A stretch of 64,000 nucleotides of DNA from Herbidospora mongoliensis (GCF_001570545.1 NZ_BBXD01000011.1:124001-188000); one strand, 5' to 3'. Positions 17,998 to 26,560 are shown, counted from the stretch's first letter. Notes: generated from the sequence alone by a model not told the origin. Translations and numbers: made by a program.

Positions 17998-18304
17998 GGC
18001 CTACGCGGCGGTCTCGAACCTCTGGGGAGAGCACCTGGCCGCGCCTCTACCCATTGGGCTGCGCTTCATGGCGACCGCGTCCGGTGAACCGGTGGCCTAC
18101 CTCGACGCTGTGATCGCGGGGTGTGTGTCGGCGTACGTCCAGAACGAGGGGGATCTCGACGTGGGACGTATCGCGACGCTGAGTAGCTGCGCCCACGAGC
18201 TGCGCGCGCTGCATCCCGGTCTCCGGGGGGAGAACGCCGGGTATGTTCTGCAACTGATCCAGACCGCCGACGTCATCCTGGGAACCCTGGACACCGCCGC
18301 GTAA
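17981..18304 (+). CDS. small helical protein of unknown function
   Basis: A 107-residue, mostly helical protein starting at TTG and overlapping the upstream gene. No family was recognised. The sequence ends in a helical segment (AGYVLQLIQTADVILGTLD). No good ribosome-binding site precedes the TTG, so expression may depend on coupling to the upstream gene. It precedes the NUDIX regulator by 67 bases, a gap that contains a dyad. Confidence 0.5.
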   Translation: MSRRSEAYAAVSNLWGEHLAAPLPIGLRFMATASGEPVAYLDAVIAGCVSAYVQNEGDLDVGRIATLSSCAHELRALHPGLRGENAGYVLQLIQTADVILGTLDTAA

Positions 18305-18343
18305 CCTCCGTGGACAGATGATGGTAACCCCTGACGTTTTCGA

Positions 18344-18366
18344 CTTCCTGTCAATCTGACAAGAAG
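18344..18366. promoter_or_regulatory. inverted repeat upstream of the NUDIX regulator
   Basis: Arms CTTCCTGTCA (18344-18353) and TGACAAGAAG (18357-18366) match at 9 of 10 positions around a 3-base centre, only 5 bases before the NUDIX start. NrtR-type regulators typically control their own operon, so this is a candidate autoregulatory operator. The actual regulator is inferred. Confidence 0.5.
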
Positions 18367-18371
18367 CTACG

Positions 18372-19085
18372 TTGAGCCCAGTGAACACTGACTCCTGGGA
18401 AGCACCCCGCGTGCTGCTGGCGGTGGATCTGGTGATCCTTACTCTGCGCGGGCCCTCGCTGCACGTCCTGCTCATCGAGCGCGGCGTCGAGCCCCATCAG
18501 GGCGCGCTCGCGCTTCCCGGAGGATTCCTCCGCGACCTCGACGAGGACATCCTCGCGGCGGCCCAGCGGGAACTGACGGAAGAGGCGGGACTGTCCGAGG
18601 TTCCGCACCTCGAACCGCTGGGTTTCTACGGCGAACCGGGGCGTGACCCACGTGGCCGGGTGGTCTCGGCGGCCTACCTGGCGGTCGCGCCGCGCCTGCC
18701 GGAACCGGTGGCCGGCACAGACGCGGCCGAGGCCTGGTGGAGACCCGTGGACGACGTCCTGTCGGCCCGGCTGCACCTCGCGTTCGACCACCGCCGCATG
18801 GTCGCGGAGGGCGTGGAGCGCGCCCGGGTGAAGCTGGAGCATTCGGCCCTCGCCACGGCGTTCTGCCGCGAGACCTTCACCATCTCCGAGTTGCAGCAGG
18901 TCTACGAGGCCGTCTGGGACGTGCGGCTCGACCCGCGCAACTTCTACCGCAAAGTCCAGAAAGCCGAGGGATTCATCGTCCCGGCGGGACCGATGCGACG
19001 CACCGAGAACGGCCGCCCGGCCCGGCTCTTCAAAGCGGGCCCGATGCAGACCCTCTATCCCCCCATGGCCCGCTCCGCCCAGTAA
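18372..19085 (+). CDS. NrtR-type NUDIX-domain transcriptional regulator
   Basis: A 237-residue protein. The N-terminal NUDIX domain has the box region GGFLRDLDEDILAAAQREL followed by TEEAGL: the E-x7-REL-x-EE-x-GL part is canonical, but one extra residue sits between the leading glycine and first glutamate. The C-terminal 80 residues match the NrtR winged helix (FTISELQQVYEAVWDVRLD, NFYRKV, GRPARLF). In the family the NUDIX domain senses ADP-ribose or related NAD metabolites instead of hydrolysing them efficiently. The start may be the TTG or the GTG at 18381. It is followed 13 bases later by the nucleosidase, so it probably controls it. Confidence 0.85.
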   Translation: MSPVNTDSWEAPRVLLAVDLVILTLRGPSLHVLLIERGVEPHQGALALPGGFLRDLDEDILAAAQRELTEEAGLSEVPHLEPLGFYGEPGRDPRGRVVSAAYLAVAPRLPEPVAGTDAAEAWWRPVDDVLSARLHLAFDHRRMVAEGVERARVKLEHSALATAFCRETFTISELQQVYEAVWDVRLDPRNFYRKVQKAEGFIVPAGPMRRTENGRPARLFKAGPMQTLYPPMARSAQ

Positions 19086-19098
19086 AGGAGACGCGCAC

Positions 19099-20235
19099 GT
19101 GACCCGTCGCCCCATCGTCATCCTCACCGCACTCGACCTCGAGTACATGGCCGTCCGCGCGCACCTGACCAACCTCCAGCCCTACCGCCACTCGGCCGGC
19201 ACCCGATTCGAGACCGGCCGCCTGGCCGGCCACCGGGTGGTCCTCGCCCAGGTCGGCAAGGGGAACCACACGTCGGCCGTCATCACCGAACGCGTGATCT
19301 CCGAGTTCCAGCCCCACGCGCTCGTCTTCGCCGGTGTCGCCGGCGCCCTGTGGCCGCAGATCGACCTGGGTGACGTGGTCGTCGCCAGCCACGTGTACGC
19401 CTACCACGGCGGCACCAGCGAGGACGACGGCCTCAAGGCCCGCCCCCGAGCCTGGGAGACCTCCCACGAGGTGGAGCAGCTGACCCACTTCCTGCACCGC
19501 GACGGCGGCTGGAAACGCCACCTCCCGGCGGGCCAGCCGGAACCGAAGGTACGGTTCGCCCCCATCGCCGCGGGCGAGATCGTGCAGAACTCGGCCGTCT
19601 CCGCCCACGCGCGGTGGGTCCGCCAGACGTACAACGACGCCCAGGCCATCGAGATGGAGTCCGCCGGCGTGGCTCAGGCGGCCCATCTCAACAGGTCGCT
19701 CCCGATGGTCGTGATCAGAGGCATCAGCGACCGCGCCGACGGCACCAAGACGACCACCGACGGCGCGGGCTGGCAGCCGAAGGCGGCGGCGAACGCGGCG
19801 GCCTTCGCCGTCGCGGTGACCGAGGAACTGGCCAAGGAGGCCGGCCACACCACCGAGACGAAGGACGACGCCATGAGTGACCGCGTGACGAACATCGCCA
19901 AGGGCGGCGCGCAGGTGGGCGTACAGGCCGGAACCATCCACGGCGGCGTGACCGTCGGCCAGACCCCCACCGCGCACCAGGCCCCCGAGGTCGCGCTCAC
20001 GGAGCTGCGCCGCCTGCTCGGCGCGGCGCGCAGAGCGGGAACCGTCGACGAGGCGACCTACACCGCGGCAGGCGAGGAGATCGACGTCGCCACCGACTCT
20101 CTGGCGGAAGGCACGCCCGAGGGCCGGAACACGGCGCTGCTCGCCCTCAAGAAGGTGAGCGGCCTGCTCATGGACGTGGCCGACCTCGCGGCCCGGGTGG
20201 TGGCCATAATCGCCGCGATCAAGGGCACGTTATGA
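19099..20235 (+). CDS. nucleoside phosphorylase/nucleosidase effector with C-terminal VQAG/IHG motif and helical domain
   Basis: A 378-residue protein with GTG start after AAAGGAG. Residues 1-250 form a PNP/UDP phosphorylase (MTA/SAH nucleosidase-like) fold: FAGVAGAL near 78-84, EMESAG with the ribose-binding glutamate near 185-190, and IRGISDRAD with the catalytic aspartate near 206-214. After a charged linker, residues 265-287 carry a Gly/Gln-rich segment (QVGVQAGTIHGGVTVG) resembling RHIM-like bacterial amyloid signalling motifs. Residues 297-378 are a helical bundle ending in a hydrophobic amphipathic helix. Such nucleosidase domains are used as effectors in NLR-like systems. The stop overlaps the next start (ATGA). 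Confidence 0.8.
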   Translation: MTRRPIVILTALDLEYMAVRAHLTNLQPYRHSAGTRFETGRLAGHRVVLAQVGKGNHTSAVITERVISEFQPHALVFAGVAGALWPQIDLGDVVVASHVYAYHGGTSEDDGLKARPRAWETSHEVEQLTHFLHRDGGWKRHLPAGQPEPKVRFAPIAAGEIVQNSAVSAHARWVRQTYNDAQAIEMESAGVAQAAHLNRSLPMVVIRGISDRADGTKTTTDGAGWQPKAAANAAAFAVAVTEELAKEAGHTTETKDDAMSDRVTNIAKGGAQVGVQAGTIHGGVTVGQTPTAHQAPEVALTELRRLLGAARRAGTVDEATYTAAGEEIDVATDSLAEGTPEGRNTALLALKKVSGLLMDVADLAARVVAIIAAIKGTL

Positions 20236-22253
20236 ACGACTTCGACCCGAGAGCCACCAATTACGCCGAGAACTCCACCATAGGCGTGCAGGCCGAGGCC
20301 GTGCACGGCGACATCTACCACAACGTCTACCACCTGCCGGCCGCCCCCACCTCTCAGGACCATTTCAACGTAGGCGTCAAATATCTGCGCGGAGGAATGC
20401 CGGACAAGGCCAGAGAACATATCGGTCACGCGGTGCTCCATGGCCATATCAGCAGTCGCTCCTATTTCTACCTGCTGCTCGCCCTGCTGAGCGGCCGCAC
20501 CCTTCAGCAGGTGCCGAAGTCGGAGTTCAACCTGCTCCGCTCCGCGCAGAGGCGTCTGGACGACCAGGCCAACGACTCCTGGTCGCGTGGGATCCGCACG
20601 ATCAACGATCTCCTGGCGGCCCTGGCCAAGGAAGATCTGGATTCACAGGCCGTCGACGAACACCTCAAGAAGATCGACCCCCAGCAGCGGGACGAGATCC
20701 TCCGCCACCTGGACATGTTCCTGAACGGCCCCATCCTCGACGGTCTCTGGGCGCGGGCATTCGACTCGGCGCATGCGAAGCGCTACGAGAACGGCCGCCT
20801 CGATCGAGCGTGGAAGTTCTTCCACCCGGAACCAGCCGGCCCTCGGGCCCGCCTGCCCACCCCGGCCCGGGTGACCTTCGGTGACCAGGCACGCGCGTGG
20901 GCGTCCACCGCCGTCGGCGCCTGGTCACTGTTCTGGCTCACGGTCGCCTCGTGGCAGAGCAGCTGGTCCGCCACGGTCACCGGCCTGCTTTTCCTGGCAG
21001 CCGGAGCTCATCTCTGTGTGAGAAACGGCCTCGAATGGCGTCATCTCGAGGCGCGGAGAAAGGCCAGATATTCGGAGCGACACACCTCGGCTCATCGACC
21101 GGCCGCCCCGGCACGGGGTTTCGCCAACAATGTCGACCGGAAGTTCGACCAATACTTCGCGAGATATCTGCCTGAGAACGCCGACCGGGACATCTGGCTG
21201 AGCGAAACCGAAGGGGAACGCCGCATTCTCCGGGACGAGGTCGTCGAACTCTACCGAGAAGACAGAACCAACGCCGACGACGTCGCCTGGCTCATCCGGC
21301 ACATGGTGACCCACGTCAGGAGGCGCTGGCAGAAGGGCACGCTGTGGGAGTCCCGCGAGCCGCTGACCGTTCCCTTCGCCACGAGGGCGCAGTTCGCCGG
21401 CGGAGCCGTCGCGCTGCTCACCGGAACGGTGATCATGACGTGGAGCGCAGTGCACCTCCGCCCGGTGACCGGCGCACTCGCCGCGATGGTCATCCTCGTC
21501 TGTGCTTGGACCGCCGCCGAAAGATGGTCATACATCCGAGCCGAGCGACGGAGGTTCGCGGCCGAAGAGCAGGGACACGCGGGCGTGCTGGCCGATCGGC
21601 TCGTCGCCTACGAGAAGTGGAAGCACAGGCTTTCGGACCGGCCACAGGACACCGAGATGGCCGACTGGCTGGATCATGATCGCAAGGCGTTGATGGCCGA
21701 AGCCATGACGCGCTACAAACTCGCGGCGCGGGACATCGTCGCGCACGCCTTCATCGAGGGACCCGCGAAATCGTACAGAAGAGCGCGGGTCAATGACGGC
21801 CCGTGGCGCTACTCGCGCTATCGGATCCAGGTGCTCCTGCTGACGTGTGAAGGTGTCCGGCAGATGGCCATGAACCTCGACTTCCTGACGACCGAGATCC
21901 GGCCTGGAACCCGTCTGAGCTACCAGTACGACAAAGTGGTGGCCGCGCGGGTGGAGCCGGTCTTCGGCCGGAAGACCTTCGAGCTCACCCTGGTGAACGG
22001 CGATCCGATCAAGCTCACCGTGTCGGGTGAAGAAGACGACCTGCCCGAGGTGTCAGAGCTGACGCTCGACTCGGCCGGGCTCGGTAACACCCTGCATCTC
22101 CTTGAAGGGATCGCCGCGGAGGGGAAGAAGTGGATCGACAACGAGCGGGTGCGGGAAAAGGAGATAGTGGCCGAACTCGCACAGGCCTCAGGAACGGTCT
22201 TCGATCGGCCGCCTGTGCGGGAGAATCCTCAAGCGGCGAGGCCTGCCACGTGA
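20232..22253 (+). CDS. membrane protein with N-terminal VQAE/VHG motif, partner of the nucleosidase
   Basis: A 673-residue protein with no recognised family. The N-terminus (residues about 15-32, STIGVQAEAVHGDIYHNV) mirrors the motif in the upstream nucleosidase. Residues 42-90 look like TPR-type helices. Two hydrophobic hairpins are predicted by eye at about 224-262 and 388-428, giving roughly four membrane spans with cytosolic loops. A long helical region and a beta-rich C-terminal domain (residues 545-640, with TRLSYQYDKVVAARVEP) follow. The ATGA overlap with the nucleosidase gene indicates tight coupling. Possible roles are membrane anchor, pore-forming partner or sensor; this is inference. 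Confidence 0.7.
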   Translation: MNDFDPRATNYAENSTIGVQAEAVHGDIYHNVYHLPAAPTSQDHFNVGVKYLRGGMPDKAREHIGHAVLHGHISSRSYFYLLLALLSGRTLQQVPKSEFNLLRSAQRRLDDQANDSWSRGIRTINDLLAALAKEDLDSQAVDEHLKKIDPQQRDEILRHLDMFLNGPILDGLWARAFDSAHAKRYENGRLDRAWKFFHPEPAGPRARLPTPARVTFGDQARAWASTAVGAWSLFWLTVASWQSSWSATVTGLLFLAAGAHLCVRNGLEWRHLEARRKARYSERHTSAHRPAAPARGFANNVDRKFDQYFARYLPENADRDIWLSETEGERRILRDEVVELYREDRTNADDVAWLIRHMVTHVRRRWQKGTLWESREPLTVPFATRAQFAGGAVALLTGTVIMTWSAVHLRPVTGALAAMVILVCAWTAAERWSYIRAERRRFAAEEQGHAGVLADRLVAYEKWKHRLSDRPQDTEMADWLDHDRKALMAEAMTRYKLAARDIVAHAFIEGPAKSYRRARVNDGPWRYSRYRIQVLLLTCEGVRQMAMNLDFLTTEIRPGTRLSYQYDKVVAARVEPVFGRKTFELTLVNGDPIKLTVSGEEDDLPEVSELTLDSAGLGNTLHLLEGIAAEGKKWIDNERVREKEIVAELAQASGTVFDRPPVRENPQAARPAT

Positions 22254-22563
22254 ACCGATCCAAGGTCATCACCGGCGACCTCGCGGCGAAGGAGCTTGAA
22301 CCTTTCAACGCGACCATCGCGGCTCACAACCGGCGGCCCGAATCCCCGGATCCGATGAGGATTTCATCGACGCCGCTGGTGACAGGTCCTCCAGGCGGCC
22401 GATCCCTCGAAAGTCAACGAATGGGCCGGCGGACGGAATCGCCCTTCGGATCTCGCCGCCCGGGTGGTTATGGCCGGGTCGAAAGTGTCCGGTTGTTGAC
22501 CATGGTGCGCGGAAGATGCTGAATTCGCGGTGGCCGATGTCAGCACCTTTGGGGAGGATGGCG
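22254..22563. other. non-coding or decayed stretch after the membrane-protein gene
   Basis: No convincing gene. A frame starting with GTG at 22250 overlaps the preceding stop (GTGA) and keeps good codon usage for about 27 codons, then decays before stopping at 22522. It may be the stub of a lost third operon gene. A GGGGAGG at the right end is the ribosome-binding site of the next gene. Confidence 0.35.
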
Positions 22564-23037
22564 ATGTTTGCCGCGACACAGATCCGCCGAGCATGTGCAC
22601 TCGGATTCGCACTGGTCACCACCGGCACGTTGGGCATCGTGGGCCTGGCGCAACCCGCCAACGCGACCGTCGCCGTGCTGAATGCCACGGTGGACTGCCT
22701 CAACGTCAACTACTCGGGAGACACCCGCGACTGGTACCCCTACAGCGTGCAGGTCTACACCTCGCCGCCCTCGTCCGCGCCCAGCCTGGTCGCGGTCCCC
22801 GCCACGCACGCGTTCCAGTTCGCCAAGGCCCTGCCCGACGGGGCCACGTCCGTGGGGATCTCCGCCCTGTGCAGCAGCGGCCACTACCCACCCGGTGACT
22901 TCAGCGGGTCGACCAGCATCACCGGCATCCCCGCCGGAACGACCGCCATCACCGCGAGCGTGACCTGCACGACGGCTCCGGTCTATCCGGGCCCGTGGCT
23001 CACCACCTGCAGCGTGCAGTCGGTGTCGTTCAGCTAG
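22564..23037 (+). CDS. small secreted protein of unknown function
   Basis: A 157-residue protein. The ATG at 22564 follows GGGGAGG and yields a signal peptide (RRACALGFALVTTGTLGIVGLAQPANA); the ATG at 22558 is too close to that site. The mature part is about 120 residues, rich in T, S, V and P, with several cysteines that could pair in the exported protein. Probably an extracellular beta-sandwich. No family was recognised and no functional partner is adjacent. Confidence 0.65.
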   Translation: MFAATQIRRACALGFALVTTGTLGIVGLAQPANATVAVLNATVDCLNVNYSGDTRDWYPYSVQVYTSPPSSAPSLVAVPATHAFQFAKALPDGATSVGISALCSSGHYPPGDFSGSTSITGIPAGTTAITASVTCTTAPVYPGPWLTTCSVQSVSFS

Positions 23038-23085
23038 ACCACTGCGCCGTCTCACGTCCACGATCTGGTGTCGGGACAGGGACTG

Positions 23086-23126
23086 TGTACGTTTGGGCAC
23101 CACCGGATTCAAGGTCAGTCGCCTCT
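23086..23126 (+). repeat. 41-bp copy of the 5' end of the interrupted aldo/keto reductase gene
   Basis: Matches 26721-26761 at 39 of 41 positions; translated it reads VRLGTTGFKVSRL against VRLGTTGMKVSRL. The similarity stops abruptly on the right. It is probably a remnant of a second or duplicated reductase gene destroyed by earlier rearrangement. Confidence 0.7.
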
Positions 23127-23211
23127 TGGTTGACAAACCGGAGGGCAGGCCGCGCCCTTGGGTGCATCCCAGGGGCGCGGCTGCGTCAGTTCGATCGCGA
23201 CCTTCTCGTGC

Positions 23212-25089
23212 CTACTCCTTCGGCACGTACAGCCGGATGTTGTCGATGCGGGCCTGGCCCTCGCCGACGTTCGTGTACGGCTCACCGATGACGAAGTAGT
23301 CCGGGTAGGCCGAGCCGGCCGGCCACTGGTTGTCCCACGTCTTGGAACCGAATGCGCCCGTGGCGCGGTGCGACGTGTTGAACTGGCCGTTGTACTCCCC
23401 GGCGTCCGTGTTGTAGTGGAAGATCGGCACGTTCGCCCCGATCACGCCGGCGTCGTCGTCGATGAAGCCCCGGGTGAACCGGTAGGTCTGCTTGCCGACG
23501 TTCTTGAAGACGCCGCTGACCTCCATCGTGTAACCCGCCGGGGTGCGCTCGATGGCGAACGCGTAGTCCTTGTGGGGCATCAGCTCGGGCTGCAGCTCCA
23601 CGGCCGACTTCTGCACGCCGGAAACCGGCCGGCGGTCGCAGCTCGTCACGAACGTCTGCGACTGGCCGAGCGAACCCGTGAAGTAGAGCATGTTCACCGT
23701 GGTCTTGTTGCTCGTGTCCCAGGGGTACTTCTGACCGGTCAGCGAGTTGCAGACGTCGTAGCCGTTGGTGTTCCGGGACGGGGCCGGGCTGAACTGGTCC
23801 ATGAGCACCTTGCGGTGCCAGTGGTACATCGCCAGGTTCCGGGGCATCGCCGGGAAGTCCAGGATCGACATGAAGTGGAACGCGTTGTACGCCTCGTTGC
23901 TGTCCTCCCGCACCGAGCGGGTGGCGCAGGGGTCGGCCGGGTCGATGTCGTTCGGGTTGCTGACCCACGGGTAGAACGTCTTGCACTCCCCGAGGGTGTA
24001 CCCGTTGTACTTGCCGTCGTAGAACAGCGAGCCGTTACGCAGGCCACCGAAGTCGAGTGTCTTGAGCTCGTACTCGATGCGGTAATACTTCGGCAGTGGC
24101 TCGGTGTTGCGGATGATCGCGCCACCTGTGTAGTGAGGCACCGTGATGTTGGCGACGGCGCCTACGGTGTCCAGCTTCTCCGTCTTGATCGACGGACGTT
24201 CGGCGGTGTCGGTGTAGCTGTCGTCGACCCGCCCAGCGCTCTCGCGCGTGGAGAGGGACGCCGTGAGCCAGCCGTCATTGCCGAACTCGGTCTCCTGCCG
24301 GTAGGTCCGCATGGTCGCCATCGACGCGTCGAACTCGGGACCGAGCTGAAGGCGGTAGAGGTCGCCGTTGTCGTCGTTGAAGTCGTCGACCGGCTCGCTG
24401 TAGTCGTCGAGCACCCACGGGCTGGCCTCAGTGCGGATCTTCTTGTTGAACGGCTCGTCGTACTTGAGCCGCCAGCGGATGGGGGTGGGTTCCGGGTCGG
24501 GGTCGGCGGCCGCGCACGGCGGGGTCACGCCGTCGTCTTCCTGGATGATCGTCAGCTTCACGCTGTGGAAGGTCACCCCGGTCGTGCCCGCCTCGACGCG
24601 GAAGTCGGCGCCGCCGTTCTCGCGGTTGGCGAACCGGGCGTCCATCAGCTCGAAGCCCGCCGTCTTCCACGTGTTCGACCCGGTGCGGTTCACCGAACCC
24701 GTCCCGGCGTACGCGCTGCTGGTCGAGTCGTACTGGACGCGGAAGGTGGCACCGCCCTCGTCGAAGTACTCGACCTGCAGGCACGCGACGTACGCGCCGT
24801 CGAAGGCGACCGCGTCGTCGACCTGGAAGTACATGTGCTGCGCCGGCGCCGAGGTCTGCACGGTCTTGCGTGCGCTCAGCCCGCCGACCGTCACGGGCGC
24901 GGTCGTGCCGTCGCCCTGCTCGATCTGGCGGAGACCGTTCTCCTCGTTGACCTCGCCTAAGGTGATCGAGGCGACGGGCCCGTCCGCGGCGGCCGGTATC
25001 GCCCCGAGGAGCAGAGATGCCCCCAGGGTGACCGCGCTCAGGGCCGCCACAGCCGAGCGACGTCCGAGATTGCGAGTTGTTGCTCTCAT
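23212..25089 (-). CDS. large secreted protein, unknown family, possible beta-sandwich carbohydrate-active protein
   Basis: A 625-residue protein. The ATG at 25089 follows GGAGAAGGAAG and begins a signal peptide (RRSAVAALSAVTLGASLLLGAIPAAA); an upstream in-frame start adds only eight residues. Residues about 30-190 look like a beta-rich carbohydrate-binding module; after a DPDPEPTP linker comes a domain of about 400 residues rich in W, Y and D (for example YRIEYELKTLDFGGLRNGSL), suggestive of a jelly-roll such as polysaccharide lyases or GH16-type proteins. No catalytic motif was recognised, so the enzyme class is left open. Confidence 0.65.
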   Translation of the reverse strand: MRATTRNLGRRSAVAALSAVTLGASLLLGAIPAAADGPVASITLGEVNEENGLRQIEQGDGTTAPVTVGGLSARKTVQTSAPAQHMYFQVDDAVAFDGAYVACLQVEYFDEGGATFRVQYDSTSSAYAGTGSVNRTGSNTWKTAGFELMDARFANRENGGADFRVEAGTTGVTFHSVKLTIIQEDDGVTPPCAAADPDPEPTPIRWRLKYDEPFNKKIRTEASPWVLDDYSEPVDDFNDDNGDLYRLQLGPEFDASMATMRTYRQETEFGNDGWLTASLSTRESAGRVDDSYTDTAERPSIKTEKLDTVGAVANITVPHYTGGAIIRNTEPLPKYYRIEYELKTLDFGGLRNGSLFYDGKYNGYTLGECKTFYPWVSNPNDIDPADPCATRSVREDSNEAYNAFHFMSILDFPAMPRNLAMYHWHRKVLMDQFSPAPSRNTNGYDVCNSLTGQKYPWDTSNKTTVNMLYFTGSLGQSQTFVTSCDRRPVSGVQKSAVELQPELMPHKDYAFAIERTPAGYTMEVSGVFKNVGKQTYRFTRGFIDDDAGVIGANVPIFHYNTDAGEYNGQFNTSHRATGAFGSKTWDNQWPAGSAYPDYFVIGEPYTNVGEGQARIDNIRLYVPKE

Positions 25090-25197
25090 TGCGCTTCCTT
25101 CTCCGTTGAGCAAGGCGTCCGTTCGTGCCGCTTTGGGCCTCGGAGCCGCGCGTGAGGCGCGGCCCCCGTCACGGGTGCCGATGTGCGTTGGTTCGGT

Positions 25198-25795
25198 TCA
25201 CTCGTCGGTCACGCTCGCGCGCAGCAACTCCTTCCCGCCTCCATCGGTGAGCACGAGCGTCGCGGTCGCACCGGACTCGACGGGTGCCGAGAGTTCGTGC
25301 GAGACGTGCGCGTCACCTGTGAGTCGCACTCGTCAGCGTGCTTCCGGTCGAGTCGCCGACCAGGGCGGCCGTCACGTCCTGGCAGATGAGGAAGGTGTCG
25401 ACGGCCGTGACGATGTCCATCGCAGGCGAACCCCAGGCCGACTCCTCGCCCACGGACATGTCTATGGACGGGCTGTCCTTGAACACCGTGTGAGGAACCT
25501 CGGCTTCGACCCCGTACGCGAATGGGCTGGGCCGGTCGGGGTGGTCGATCGTGTCCTTCTTGGTCATCGTGATGTCGACGAGCCGGTAACGGCCGCCGCC
25601 GTCCTTCTCCAGGACGCCGAGCTCAAGCAGGGATGCGGCGTAGCGGGGGGCCGTGCTGACCGCGACAGGGGACGAGGCCGCCAGATCGTACGGGCTCGCA
25701 CCCGCAGTGCCGGGGGACGCCGCCGTCTCCGGCAGCTCGAACCCCTTAATCGCACTCGGCGACTTCCTCGTCGTCGGCATTCCTGTCGTCACCAT
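25198..25795 (-). pseudogene. broken chimeric gene: IclR-type HTH fused to a fragment of another protein
   Basis: Read on the minus strand, the first 60 or so codons match an IclR winged helix (SAIKGFELPE, VSTAPRYAASLLELGVLEKD, GGGRYRLV) but several conserved positions are altered. The sequence then switches to an unrelated beta-rich segment (HPDRPSPFAYGVEAEVPHTV) and meets a stop at 25313. The same domain appears to continue in another frame (GDAHVSHELSAPVESGATA) to a stop at 25198-25200. This pattern suggests deletion fusion plus a frameshift. The regulator lacks its effector domain and is unlikely to work normally. Confidence 0.6.
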
Positions 25796-26181
25796 TCGAA
25801 TAACTCGAATCCTCTTCGATTTTAGTACCTGCTCACAGCCTTGATAAATGCGATACACCTTGTCAAGGGTTTCGATTCGTGGACTTTCCCGGCCGATCGA
25901 CGGATTCCTCACCGGCATTCGAGAATGTCGAATCGACGGTTCATCTCGACCCCGGCGGTCACGGCCACGGCGATGGGCACCGCGGCAAATGGTTACGCCG
26001 CTTGCCGCAAGGGGAGACAGGAGTCCGCCACACGTCGAGCGCGAGCCCGGTCACCGGCGGGCGGCGTTCGAAGGACGTCAGGCGCACGCTTGCTCGCGCC
26101 AACCCTGAGGTCCACTCGGTGGTCTTGGCCACCACCTGCATTGTCAATGGCCAATTGCTAAGCGAATCAGAACAACCTGAA

Positions 26182-26214
26182 GGAGGGCCTTGCATTGATT
26201 ATGGGAGGCCCTCC
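26182..26214. terminator. hairpin in the decayed region
   Basis: A perfect 9-bp stem GGAGGGCCT/AGGCCCTCC with a 15-base loop. It has no T-run, so it may be an old terminator or an element-related structure. Confidence 0.35.
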
Positions 26215-26344
26215 AGATAATCTCCCCGATCTCGTCCGTGTGGCAATAATGCTCATAGCCTGCAGTTGCACTTACTCGAAATGGGGCTGCTCGCACTCTT
26301 GCCCAACTGAGCCCGATACCTTTACTTGCAGTTCGCGACTCTGT

Positions 26345-26560
26345 GCCGTCCGGCCCGGGCTTTCCGCACCGCAGGACGCCCACCAGTAGGTAACACGCGC
26401 CTCGGTAGTCCGGCGAATGAGCCGTACCCAGTTCGCCGTTCAGCCGGACGAAGTGGCCCTGTCACCCGTCGAACATTCACGGATGGTCTGCCACTCCTCC
26501 GGCGAAATGATCGTCTCCTGCACGCCTTGGCGGGATTGCCATCGGAGTCCCGGACAATTC
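26345..26560 (-). pseudogene. remnant of a large serine recombinase gene
   Basis: Nucleotide similarity to 36313-36530 of the intact integrase gene, in the same orientation, including matching runs such as CAGTTCGCCGTTC and GAAATGATCGTCTCC-like segments. A nearby minus-strand frame still reads VLRCGKPGPDG, matching the zinc-ribbon region (ILRCGKAKPDG) of the intact protein. The frame is broken by indels. It marks an older, lost element next to the same target gene. Confidence 0.75.

Noticed and set aside
26182-26214. Treating the 9-bp hairpin as an insertion-sequence end
   Set aside because: No transposase or matching partner repeat was found nearby, so it is listed only as a hairpin.
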